Shown: piece after piece, positions 1-6,928 of the stretch | How the letters are laid out: every line of letters starts with the position of its first letter | Position numbering within the stretch: the first letter of the stretch is position 1 | Assembly: GCA_002449785.1 (NCBI GenBank) | Contig: DJXP01000057.1 | Span: 1 to 20,872, forward strand | Length of the DNA: 20,872 bases | Direction of reading: 5' to 3' | Source of the DNA: Clostridiales bacterium UBA7001 | GTDB taxonomy: Bacteria > Bacillota > Clostridia > TANB77 > CAG-508 | The notes under the pieces: generated by a model | What the model was told of the DNA's origin: nothing | Database searches by the model: none | The model's input: the letters and a program-made list of their open reading frames with translations, nothing else | Made by a program: the position numbers and the translations under genes

Positions 1-2
1 TA

Positions 3-836
3 AAAAGACTAGAAGATACAATAAACCCAAACATTGTAGAATTTTTCAGAACAGATTTTAATGAGTTAAAAACTAAATCATATCAAGAAGCAATTGCTCC
101 AATTGTTTCATTTATTGATGAATTGGAAATGATTCCAGCACTTAATAACACTAGTTCAAATATATATTTAAAAAATATTATAAAAAATAATTTTTTATCT
201 ATTATATCTCTAGATCAAACTTCTTTAGGATTAAGTGTTACAAAAACAATAGCTGGATTTGCAATGCAACAAATATTGCAATTAGTTCAGTCTCATAGTT
301 TTGATGAGCATATAATATTAGTTATTGATGAAGTTGCATTAATAGAAAATCCAATACTTATCAGGTTTTTATCTGAAGCAAGAAAATATAATTTATCACT
401 TATTCTGGCGGGACAGTTTTTTGATCAAATAAGTGAAAATTTGCAAAAATCAATATTTACTAATGTAGTAAATTGCTTTACATTTAGAGTTTCAAGATTA
501 GATGCTATTATATTAGAAAAAAATATGCAGATGGAAATGGCTGTAAAAAACTCTATTTTTAATAGATTAAAAATGCTTACAGAATTAAGTAATAGAGAGT
601 GTGTTGTTAGAGTTTCAAAAGATGGTAGAATGTTATCTAGTTTTAAAGGAAAAACATTAGATTTTATATCTGTTCCGAGAAATAAAAATACTAATTATAA
701 TAAAAAAATAATAGAAAAAGTTAATAATATAAAAGAAAAGATTTTTAATGTAGATACAAATACATCAATTTCATTAAATAATCTGATGAAACAAAATTCT
801 AGCTCACGAAAGAAGGTGAATTTTGAAAATGAATGA
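3..836 (+). CDS. Conjugation/type IV secretion-type ATPase, 3' end only (5' truncated by window)
   Basis: The frame is open from the window edge, so the gene starts upstream; an internal ATG at 123 is not the true start. The visible ~277 residues resemble the C-terminal half of the TraG/VirD4/HerA-type DNA-translocating ATPases. They contain a hydrophobic Walker B strand ending IDE (about 321-335), then a stretch of the type SEARKYNLSLILAGQF with a glutamine sensor, and then 'NVVNCFTFRVSRLDA', as in TraM-recognition/type IV coupling domains. The Walker A motif would lie upstream, outside the window. The last ~60 residues are Asn/Lys/Ser-rich and probably disordered. The stop codon overlaps the start of the next gene, which suggests translational coupling. 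The family assignment is from motif memory. The substrate (DNA or protein) cannot be told. Confidence 0.6.
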   Translation, partial: KRLEDTINPNIVEFFRTDFNELKTKSYQEAIAPIVSFIDELEMIPALNNTSSNIYLKNIIKNNFLSIISLDQTSLGLSVTKTIAGFAMQQILQLVQSHSFDEHIILVIDEVALIENPILIRFLSEARKYNLSLILAGQFFDQISENLQKSIFTNVVNCFTFRVSRLDAIILEKNMQMEMAVKNSIFNRLKMLTELSNRECVVRVSKDGRMLSSFKGKTLDFISVPRNKNTNYNKKIIEKVNNIKEKIFNVDTNTSISLNNLMKQNSSSRKKVNFENE

Positions 837-1539
837 AAAAAGTGTAAAAGTAGTTTTAGAAGAAATATTTTTGGGAATATTTAATCAGAAATGTATATTA
901 ACAATAGATGAAGTATTAAACGAATTGGCTTTTGATATAAGGCTTCCAAATAGAGTTATAGATGCAGTTGATGGAAAAGAAACATGGGCGTCTTCAATAA
1001 ATTCAAATAAATACATTAGTCAAACGAATATGGAAAAGTATGATGAATATAAAGGATGGATGAGGCACAAAAAAAATTTAAATTCTCTTGATGAAATAAT
1101 TAAATGTTGGAATAAAATAAATTATACAACAACTGAAAGAAATTATGATAGTATTAATGTTTCCAAGAGTGATACAATATATAGTTCTGAAAATGTTTAT
1201 AGAAGTCAAGATTGTAGGAATTGTAAAAATATAATTTTTTCTGATGGTGTTTTAGATTCATCATATGTGTTAGCATGCCAAAGAAGTTCAAATTGCAATT
1301 ATTGTATTAGAGTAGATGATTCTGCGAATTGTTCAAACAGTTATAGTGTAATATGCTCAGCTAAAATAAGTAATTCATTATTTATACAAGATGCCAATTC
1401 TTTATATGAATGTATGTTTTGCTCACATATTTCAAATAGAAGATATTGTATTGCAAATATGCAATTTGAAAAAGAAGAATATATGGAAATAAAAAAAGAA
1501 GTTATTAAATGGATAATTAAAGAGTTTAAACAAGAATAG
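823..1539 (+). CDS. Cysteine-rich repeat protein of unknown function
   Basis: 238 residues from a TTG start at 823; an ATG at 829 (236 residues) is the alternative. AGAAGG at 811-816 lies 6 nt before the TTG and 12 nt before the ATG, which slightly favours TTG. The N-terminal ~110 residues look like a small helical domain. From about residue 120 the protein carries ten cysteines, several as CxxC pairs (CRNC, CNYC, CMFC), in repeats of roughly 20-25 residues rich in Ser/Asn with regular hydrophobic positions. This pattern could form a short beta-helix or bind metal. It ends in a YCIANMQFEKEEY-type segment and a charged helix. I recall similar Cys-rich proteins ending 'YCI.N.q..kEEY' in candidate-phyla (CPR) genomes, but cannot verify it. 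No signal peptide is seen. It overlaps the upstream ATPase gene by 14 nt, so the two products probably work together. Confidence 0.7.
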   Translation: MKMNEKSVKVVLEEIFLGIFNQKCILTIDEVLNELAFDIRLPNRVIDAVDGKETWASSINSNKYISQTNMEKYDEYKGWMRHKKNLNSLDEIIKCWNKINYTTTERNYDSINVSKSDTIYSSENVYRSQDCRNCKNIIFSDGVLDSSYVLACQRSSNCNYCIRVDDSANCSNSYSVICSAKISNSLFIQDANSLYECMFCSHISNRRYCIANMQFEKEEYMEIKKEVIKWIIKEFKQE

Positions 1540-1568
1540 AAGTTGCACTTTATTTTAAAAAAAATATA

Positions 1569-1598
1569 TGTTACAATATTTTTTTTAATTATTATAAT
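1569..1598 (+). promoter_or_regulatory. Probable promoter region of ispD
   Basis: The 86-nt gap before ispD holds two -10 candidates. One is an extended -10, TG-T-TACAAT, at 1569-1577. The other is TATAAT at 1593-1598, with TTACAA at 1571-1576 spaced 16 nt as a weak -35. A TTGCAC at 1543 is too far from either. Other promoters in this window share the TGnTAnAAT form, which favours the first. No clear terminator separates the Cys-rich gene from this region, so read-through is possible. Confidence 0.45.
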
Positions 1599-1625
1599 AT
1601 TTTAATTAGAATGGAAGTGTAAGTA

Positions 1626-2312
1626 TTGAATAAAAAAGATGCCTCAAAGAAAATTACTGGAATAATCTTGGCTGCTGGAAATAGTATAAGATTTGGGAAA
1701 AATAGGAATAAGAATTTTGAAAAAATTAATAATAAACCTGTACTTGCATATAGTCTGAATATGTTTGCTAATAATAATAAGATTGATAATATATTGGTAG
1801 CAGCTAAAGAAAGTGAAATAGAAGAAATAAAAAAAATAATTGAGGCTGAAAATATTAGTAAAGATATTAAAATAATTCTTGGAGGTAAAACAAGAATGGA
1901 ATCAGCCTATAATTGTATAAAATTTGCTGATTCAGATATTGTGATTATACAAGATGGTGCAAGACCATTAATTAAAGAAGAATACATAGAAAAATGTATA
2001 GAAGAAATGGAGAATTATAAAGGTGTTACAATAGGCGTAAAGGCAAAAGATACAATTAAGGTTTCTGATGATTCAGGTATAGTAAAAGAAACAACAAATA
2101 GGATAAATACATGGCAAATTCAAACACCACAATGTTTTGATAGAAAAATATTGTTAAGTGTTCATGAAAAATATGGAAGTGAAGGTGCTACTGATGATTG
2201 TTCGTTACTTGAGAAAGAAAATTATAAGGTTAAAATAATTGATGGAGATTATTCTAATATAAAAATAACAACATATGATGATTTAGAAATAGTAAAGAAT
2301 TATTTGAAATAA
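1626..2312 (+). CDS. ispD: 2-C-methyl-D-erythritol 4-phosphate cytidylyltransferase (IspD)
   Basis: Transfers CMP from CTP to methylerythritol phosphate in the non-mevalonate isoprenoid pathway, in the cytoplasm. The product has 228 residues, the usual IspD length. Seen motifs are the nucleotide-binding IILAAG (13-18) followed by a basic loop, QDGARPL (109-115), KDTIK (141-145), TWQIQTPQCF (162-171), ATDDCSLLE (188-196) and GDYSNIKITTYDDL near the C-terminus. The start is a TTG at 1626, with GGAAG (1613-1617) 8 nt upstream. The close relative TarI (ribitol-5-phosphate cytidylyltransferase) shares this fold, but no TarJ-like reductase lies next to it, and the ATDD...NIK pattern fits IspD well. 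It appears to be a single-gene unit and feeds undecaprenyl carrier synthesis only indirectly. Confidence 0.85.
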   Translation: MNKKDASKKITGIILAAGNSIRFGKNRNKNFEKINNKPVLAYSLNMFANNNKIDNILVAAKESEIEEIKKIIEAENISKDIKIILGGKTRMESAYNCIKFADSDIVIIQDGARPLIKEEYIEKCIEEMENYKGVTIGVKAKDTIKVSDDSGIVKETTNRINTWQIQTPQCFDRKILLSVHEKYGSEGATDDCSLLEKENYKVKIIDGDYSNIKITTYDDLEIVKNYLK

Positions 2313-2347
2313 GCTTGCTAAAAAGACTTAATTTACATTTTTCTTAA

Positions 2348-2575
2348 ATATATAATTGTTATAAATTAAATTTATTTAATAAATATGATTCTTCATTAAA
2401 AAACACATCATATAATGCTCAAATCAGTACTAATAGTGATGATAATGTAAGTGAAATTGATGAAGGTGAACCTAATTTTGTAAGAATTGAAAATGAAGGC
2501 AAAAACTATACTATTGATTTAACACTTATACAAAATATTTTAAATAATGTTGAATTTAAAACTTCAAGTTTATAA
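2348..2575 (+). pseudogene. Open frame without start codon, probable gene remnant
   Basis: The ispD-galE gap (2313-2636) contains one open frame from just after a TAA at 2345 to a TAA at 2573, about 75 codons. It has no ATG, GTG or TTG in frame and no ribosome binding site. Its composition is protein-like: an acidic stretch (SDDNVSEIDEGEPNF) followed by an amphipathic 'VRIENEGKNYTIDLTLIQNIL' type segment. It reads like the C-terminal end of a lost gene. I do not recognise the parent family. It could also be chance, since AT-rich DNA carries many stops but still leaves some frames open. Nothing else is seen in this gap except the galE promoter. Confidence 0.35.
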
Positions 2576-2597
2576 TCTTTATTTTTTCTAAAATATA

Positions 2598-2606
2598 TGT
2601 TAAAAT
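2598..2606 (+). promoter_or_regulatory. Extended -10 element of the galE promoter
   Basis: TG-T-TAAAAT at 2598-2606 forms an extended -10 about 30 nt before the galE ATG. No good -35 is seen 16-18 nt upstream (TTTATT-like), which extended -10 promoters can tolerate. The element overlaps the region immediately before a GTG at 2607, which argues that the GTG is not a translation start. Confidence 0.55.
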
Positions 2607-2627
2607 GTGAAAGAAAAAATATATCTT

Positions 2628-2632
2628 GGAGG
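2628..2632 (+). promoter_or_regulatory. Ribosome binding site that sets the galE start
   Basis: GGAGG lies 7 nt before ATG 2640 and 4 nt before ATG 2637. It places the start here rather than at GTG 2607, which would put the binding site inside the gene. Confidence 0.8.
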
Positions 2633-2639
2633 AATAATG

Positions 2640-3635
2640 ATGAGAATATTAGTTACTGGTGGACTTGGGTTTATTGGTTCACATACATCTGTTGAACTAT
2701 TAAATGAAGGAATGGAAGTTATTATTGTAGATAATCTATATAATAGTAAAGAAAGTGTATTAGATAAAATTGAACAAATAACAAATAAAAAAGTTAAATT
2801 ATATAAAAAAGATTTAACAGATAAGGAAGAAGTCGAAAGAATATTTAATAGTGAGAAAATTGATGCCGTAATTCATTTTGCAGGATTTAAAGCAGTAGGA
2901 GAATCTGTAAGAGAACCATTAATGTATTATTCAAATAATTTAATATCAACAATAAATCTTTTAGAGGTAATGAAAAAGCACAATGTTAAAAACTTTATTT
3001 TTAGCTCTTCTGCAACAGTATATGGAGATCAGGGGCTAACAAAATATGCTGAAAGCGTTGGTAGAGGAAAAACAACTAATCCTTATGGGACTACTAAAGC
3101 TATGATTGAAAAAATGCTTGAAGATTTGTATGCTTCTGATAATACATGGAATATAACAATTTTAAGATATTTCAATCCAGTAGGTGCTCATGAAAGTGGC
3201 TTAATTGGTGAATCACCTAATGGTATTCCAAATAATTTAATGCCATATGTTATGAGAGTTGCATCAAAAAAATTGGAGATATTAAGTGTATATGGAAATG
3301 ATTATCCTACACCAGATGGAACAGGAATTAGAGATTATATTCATGTTGTAGATTTAGCAAAAGGCCATGTTAAAGCTCTGCAGAATGCGCCTAAAGGATT
3401 GAATATTTATAATCTAGGTTCTGGAAAAGGTGCAAGTGTACTAGAACTTGTAAATACATTTCAAAAAGTAAATGGAGTAAAAGTAAATTATAAAATAACA
3501 GGAAGAAGAGAAGGAGATTTACCAGAATATTATGCAGATGCTGAAAAAGCATATAAAGAATTAGGTTGGAAAACAGAAAAAACACTTGAAGATATATGTA
3601 GAGATAGTTGGAATTTTGAAAAAAATAATAATTAA
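2640..3635 (+). CDS. galE: UDP-glucose 4-epimerase (GalE)
   Basis: An NAD-dependent short-chain dehydrogenase/reductase-type epimerase that interconverts UDP-glucose and UDP-galactose (or the N-acetyl forms), giving galactose-type donors for surface glycans. With the start at ATG 2640 the product is 331 residues, typical for GalE. Seen features are the Rossmann motif TGGLGFIGS (6-14), DNLYNS (31-36), HFAGFKAVGES (79-89), the catalytic SSS...Y149xxxK153 within NPYGTTKAMIEKML, RYFNPVGAH, and RDYIHVVDLAKGH (231-243). All are classic GalE signatures. It has its own promoter and a strong terminator, so it is a separate unit placed just ahead of the glycan operon. That position suggests it supplies the operon with a precursor. 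Whether it accepts UDP-GlcNAc cannot be read by eye. Confidence 0.93.
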   Translation: MRILVTGGLGFIGSHTSVELLNEGMEVIIVDNLYNSKESVLDKIEQITNKKVKLYKKDLTDKEEVERIFNSEKIDAVIHFAGFKAVGESVREPLMYYSNNLISTINLLEVMKKHNVKNFIFSSSATVYGDQGLTKYAESVGRGKTTNPYGTTKAMIEKMLEDLYASDNTWNITILRYFNPVGAHESGLIGESPNGIPNNLMPYVMRVASKKLEILSVYGNDYPTPDGTGIRDYIHVVDLAKGHVKALQNAPKGLNIYNLGSGKGASVLELVNTFQKVNGVKVNYKITGRREGDLPEYYADAEKAYKELGWKTEKTLEDICRDSWNFEKNNN

Positions 3636-3639
3636 TGTA

Positions 3640-3682
3640 AAAAACTACTAGAATTTAAAAGATTAATTCTAGTAGTTTTTTT
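3640..3682 (+). terminator. Rho-independent terminator after galE
   Basis: A perfect 16-bp inverted repeat, AAAAACTACTAGAATT (3640-3655) with AATTCTAGTAGTTTTT (3665-3680), has a 9-nt loop and ends in a T run (to 3682). It starts 5 nt after the galE stop. The A-rich left arm means it could also work on the other strand, but no gene there needs it. Confidence 0.92.
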
Positions 3683-3715
3683 CTGCAAATTCACAAAGAA
3701 TACACATTTAAAATA

Positions 3716-3744
3716 TTGATATTTACCCAGTCTAATGATATAAT
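3716..3744 (+). promoter_or_regulatory. Promoter of the 16-kb glycan operon
   Basis: TTGATA (3716-3721), a 17-nt spacer and TATAAT (3739-3744), with TG at 3736-3737 making an extended -10. It is the best promoter in the window and lies 35 nt before the permease start. No operator repeat is obvious. Confidence 0.85.
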
Positions 3745-3779
3745 TACGACGAAATTTGTTTATAAGAAAAGGATAAAAT

Positions 3780-4568
3780 ATGGATTTTTTTAAAATACTT
3801 TTTAAGAATAGAAAATTAGTTGTTCAACTTGGGAAAAATGATTTTAGGAATAGATTTGCAAATACTGGTCTTGGATCTATTTGGGGATTTGCACAGCCTT
3901 TTGTATTTATGCTTACATATGTCATTGTATTTCAATTTATATTAAGAACTGGTAGTTCAGGTGAATACCCTTATGTTGTATGGTTTTTGCCAGGAATGTC
4001 AATTTGGATGTTTTGCCAAGATGCGATTTTAAATGCTAGTAACTCAATTAGAAATTATAGTTATTTAGTAAAAAAAGTTGTTTTTCCAGTAGATATAATT
4101 CCGATTATATCACTTGCTTCATCATGTTTTGTTGGATTATTTTTAATATTGATTTCAATTATAGTATCATCAATTTATGGCTATATTCCGAATTTTCTAA
4201 ATGTTATATATATTTTATTTTGTTTATTTTGTTTTATAATCGCATTAACAAGGTTTACATCTGCACTTACAACTTTAGTCCCTGACTTTGCTCAATTACT
4301 TACAATACTAATGCAACTTTTTATGTGGTTTACGCCTATAATATGGAATTTAAGCATGTTACCTGAAAAGTATGTGAAATTTTTTAAGTGTTTTCCATTT
4401 GCATATTTAGTAGAAGGCTTTAGAGGAGCTTTTATGGAAAAATCAGCAATAATAACAGAAAATAATTTTATATTTACAATAATATTCTGGTGTGTAACAA
4501 TTGTAATTTTTATATGGGGAAATTATGTATTTAAAAAATCTAAAAAAGATTTTGCAGATGTATTATAA
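3780..4568 (+). CDS. Polysaccharide ABC exporter permease (Wzm/TagG/RfbA type)
   Basis: The membrane half of an ABC-2 exporter that moves lipid-linked glycan across the cytoplasmic membrane. It has 262 residues, the normal size. It shows an N-terminal amphipathic part (KNDFRNRFANTGLGSIWGFAQPF, split by the first membrane segment), then about six hydrophobic segments. Family-typical stretches are FLPGMSIWMFCQDAI, SYLVKKVVFPVDIIP and WFTPIIWNLSMLPEKY. AAAAGGAT 6 nt upstream sets the ATG start. It is the first gene of the operon. The partner ATPase is two genes downstream, with a glycosyltransferase between them. Wzm, TagG and RgpC are alike at this level. The Wzt-like tail of the ATPase makes a Wzm/Wzt-type system more likely than the teichoic acid TagGH pair. 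Confidence 0.88.
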   Translation: MDFFKILFKNRKLVVQLGKNDFRNRFANTGLGSIWGFAQPFVFMLTYVIVFQFILRTGSSGEYPYVVWFLPGMSIWMFCQDAILNASNSIRNYSYLVKKVVFPVDIIPIISLASSCFVGLFLILISIIVSSIYGYIPNFLNVIYILFCLFCFIIALTRFTSALTTLVPDFAQLLTILMQLFMWFTPIIWNLSMLPEKYVKFFKCFPFAYLVEGFRGAFMEKSAIITENNFIFTIIFWCVTIVIFIWGNYVFKKSKKDFADVL

Positions 4569-4586
4569 TTATGAAAGGTATAATTA

Positions 4587-5537
4587 ATGGAAAAAGTAGA
4601 TATATTACTTGCAACATATAATGGTGAAAAATATCTTGAGGCCCAACTAGATAGTATATTATCTCAAACATATACTAATTTTAGGCTTTTAATATCAGAT
4701 GATAGCTCTACTGATTCAACAAAAGATATTTTAGAAAAATATAAGAAAATAGATAATAGAATTGAAGTGTTTTACCAAGAGAATAATTTAGGTGTTGTAA
4801 AAAATTTTGAGTTTCTATTAAATAAAGTTGAAAATAGGTATTATATGCTATCAGATCAAGATGATATCTGGAAAGAAGAAAAGATTGAAAAATCTGTTAA
4901 TAAACTAGAAAAAACAGGTGCAGGACTAGTATATTCTGATTTAGAGGTTGTAGATGAAAACTTAAATGTGATTTATGAATCATACTGGAAATTAAAAGGA
5001 TTTACTAAAAGAGCTAATAAATATAATACATTTGAAAGTTTTTATTTAAATAATTATGTTACTGGATGTACTATAATATCAAGAAAAGAGTTTATAAAAG
5101 ATATTTTGCCACTTCCAAATTCAAGCAAATATGTATTACATGATTATTGGATAACTTTGATTGTAAGTCAAAAAAGTAAAATTGTAAGTATTAAAGAACC
5201 TTTAATAAAATATAGACAGCATAAAAATAATAGAATTGGTTCAAAGAAAAAAACAGATGAATTAAATTCAATTGATGAAATTAGAAATCTTTTTATTACA
5301 GTAAAAAAAGAACATTTTAAAACTTTTATTGAAAATGAAGATAAATTTGAAAATGAAAAATATAAAGTTTTAAATAAAAAAGCATTACAGTATTATGAAA
5401 TGCTGGAAAAAAAGAAATATATTAATTTTAGAGGATGGTTTCTATTCTTTAAACTTTATAAATACGAAAATTTTATGTATAATGTGAAGAATTTTTTAAT
5501 ATTAAATATGCCAGTAATCGCAAAGGTGTTGCATTAG
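4587..5537 (+). CDS. GT2 family glycosyltransferase (RgpB/rhamnosyltransferase-like)
   Basis: An inverting GT-A fold enzyme that adds one sugar from a nucleotide-sugar donor. It has 316 residues. Seen features are DILLATYNGEKYLEAQLDSIL at the N-terminus (5-25, nucleotide-binding strand and helix), SDD (37-39), the metal-binding SDQDDIW (89-95), YSDLEV (117-122), HDYWI (185-189) and the YRQH motif (209-212). The SDQDDIW/HDYW combination is typical of rhamnosyltransferases such as RgpB, but donor specificity cannot be called from it. The C-terminal ~100 residues are charged and helical. AAAGG lies 8 nt before the ATG. It sits between the two exporter genes, consistent with a role in the exported glycan. 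The closeness of RgpB-like enzymes suggests, but does not show, a rhamnose-containing chain. Confidence 0.82.
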   Translation: MEKVDILLATYNGEKYLEAQLDSILSQTYTNFRLLISDDSSTDSTKDILEKYKKIDNRIEVFYQENNLGVVKNFEFLLNKVENRYYMLSDQDDIWKEEKIEKSVNKLEKTGAGLVYSDLEVVDENLNVIYESYWKLKGFTKRANKYNTFESFYLNNYVTGCTIISRKEFIKDILPLPNSSKYVLHDYWITLIVSQKSKIVSIKEPLIKYRQHKNNRIGSKKKTDELNSIDEIRNLFITVKKEHFKTFIENEDKFENEKYKVLNKKALQYYEMLEKKKYINFRGWFLFFKLYKYENFMYNVKNFLILNMPVIAKVLH

Positions 5538-5549
5538 TTATAAGATATG

Positions 5550-5600
5550 GTCCAACTTGGACATTTTGTCCCAAATAGAAACGTCCCCAATGGCTCCCCA
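5550..5600. repeat. GC-rich palindromic intergenic element, possibly REP-like
   Basis: This ~50-nt stretch between two co-directional genes is far richer in G/C than anything around it. It contains GTCCAACTTGGAC (5550-5562), a perfect palindrome around a central C. It also contains TTGGACA...TGTCCCAA (5557-5573), an inverted repeat with one extra base, then AACGTCCCC and GGCTCCCC runs. Strings such as GGGACAAAA and GGGGACGTTTC are, as I recall, typical of repeats near IS200-like (REP-associated) transposases in Clostridia. Only one copy is in the window. Confidence 0.4.
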
Positions 5601-5614
5601 AAGAAAGGAAAAAT

Positions 5615-6910
5615 ATGAGTGATTCAGATATAGTAATCAAAATTACAAATTTGGTAAAAGAATATAAAATGTATAATAGAAAAAAAGATAGACTGCTTGA
5701 GACTATTTTACCTAGATATAGTAAACATGGTACTTTCAGAGCATTAGATAATTTAAATTTAGAACTAAAAAAAGGTGAAGTATTAGGTATTTTAGGAAAA
5801 AATGGTGCAGGAAAGTCTACTTTATTAAAAATTATTACAGGTGTAGTTAGTCCTACTGAAGGTAATGTTGAAATTCATGGAAAAATAAGTTCGTTATTGG
5901 AACTAGGAGCAGCATTTAATCCAGATTTAACTGGATATGAAAATATATATCAGCATGGCCAAATAATGGGATTAACAAATGAAGAAATAAAAGCAAAAGA
6001 ACAAGAAATTATTGATTTTGCAGATATAGGTGAACACTTATCTCAGCCAGTAAAAACATATTCTTCAGGTATGTTTGCAAGATTAGCATTTGCTTGCGCT
6101 ATAAATGTTGATCCAGATATTTTAATTGTTGATGAAGTGTTATCTGTTGGAGATATGGCATTTCAACTTAAATGTTTTAAAAAATTTGAGCAATTTAAGA
6201 AAAAGGGAAAGACAATAATATTTGTTACTCATAATGTTGCAGATGTTCTTAAAAATTGCAATAGAACTATAATTCTTGAAAATGGTAGAAAAACATTTGA
6301 TGGTACGGTTAAAGATGGTGTTAATAGATATAAAAAAATTATTGTTGGATTAAGCACAGAAGACATAGAAAAAGAAGAAAAAATTAAAGAAGAAATTGAA
6401 AGCTCAGAAGCAAAAATTGAAGATTCAGAAGTATGGAAAGAAAAGTTTAATCAAAATCCTAATATCATAGAATATGGAAATAAAGATGCAGATGTAATAG
6501 ATTATGGAATTTTCGACTTAGATGGAAATCCAATAAATGTTGTTGATAATGCTGATACTGTTATTTTAAAATCAAAAGTAAGATTTAATAAAACAGTAAA
6601 AGATCCAATATTTACAATGACAGTAAAAGATTTTAATGGAAATGATATTGCAGGAACAAATTCTCAAATTGAAAAGGTTTTAACTGGTGAATTCAAAAAA
6701 GGAGATATTGTTGTAGCTGAATTTAAACAAAAATTACCTATTGCAGTTGGGAAATACACATTATCATTTAGTTGTACAAGATTTAATTTAAATGGAGAGC
6801 TAGAAGTATTAAGTAGAAAATATGATGCACTTTTAATTGAAATTATAACTACCAAAAACACAGTTGGAATTGTTAGATTAGATTCAGATATTAAAGTTCA
6901 TAAAATTTAG
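5615..6910 (+). CDS. Polysaccharide ABC exporter ATPase with C-terminal glycan-binding domain (Wzt type)
   Basis: The nucleotide-binding half of the exporter whose permease starts the operon. It has 431 residues. Residues 1-240 are the ATPase: Walker A GILGKNGAGKST (58-69), Q-loop region ELGAAFNPDLTGYENIY (96-112), signature YSSGM (149-153), Walker B with D-loop DILIVDEVLSVGD (168-180) and switch histidine H206. After a charged Glu/Lys linker (about 245-280), residues 285-431 form a beta-rich domain (IDYGIFDLDGNPINVVDNADTV split by turns) like the Wzt carbohydrate-binding domain, which in E. coli O9a recognises the capped end of the O-antigen. TagH lacks such a domain. The ATG is set by AAAGG 6 nt upstream. 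The tail implies that this exporter checks a finished or modified chain end, which fits the kinase/methyltransferase-like protein encoded next. Confidence 0.9.
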   Translation: MSDSDIVIKITNLVKEYKMYNRKKDRLLETILPRYSKHGTFRALDNLNLELKKGEVLGILGKNGAGKSTLLKIITGVVSPTEGNVEIHGKISSLLELGAAFNPDLTGYENIYQHGQIMGLTNEEIKAKEQEIIDFADIGEHLSQPVKTYSSGMFARLAFACAINVDPDILIVDEVLSVGDMAFQLKCFKKFEQFKKKGKTIIFVTHNVADVLKNCNRTIILENGRKTFDGTVKDGVNRYKKIIVGLSTEDIEKEEKIKEEIESSEAKIEDSEVWKEKFNQNPNIIEYGNKDADVIDYGIFDLDGNPINVVDNADTVILKSKVRFNKTVKDPIFTMTVKDFNGNDIAGTNSQIEKVLTGEFKKGDIVVAEFKQKLPIAVGKYTLSFSCTRFNLNGELEVLSRKYDALLIEIITTKNTVGIVRLDSDIKVHKI

Positions 6911-6928
6911 TTTTAAAGGAGAATATAA

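Noticed and set aside
1626..2312. TarI (ribitol-5-phosphate cytidylyltransferase) instead of IspD
   Set aside because: No TarJ or other ribitol or teichoic gene is adjacent, the gene has its own promoter, and the length and motifs fit IspD. It cannot be wholly excluded by eye.
2607..2639. GTG at 2607 as the galE start
   Set aside because: It directly adjoins the -10 element and would place the GGAGG site inside the gene. GalE proteins start at the MRILVTGG strand.
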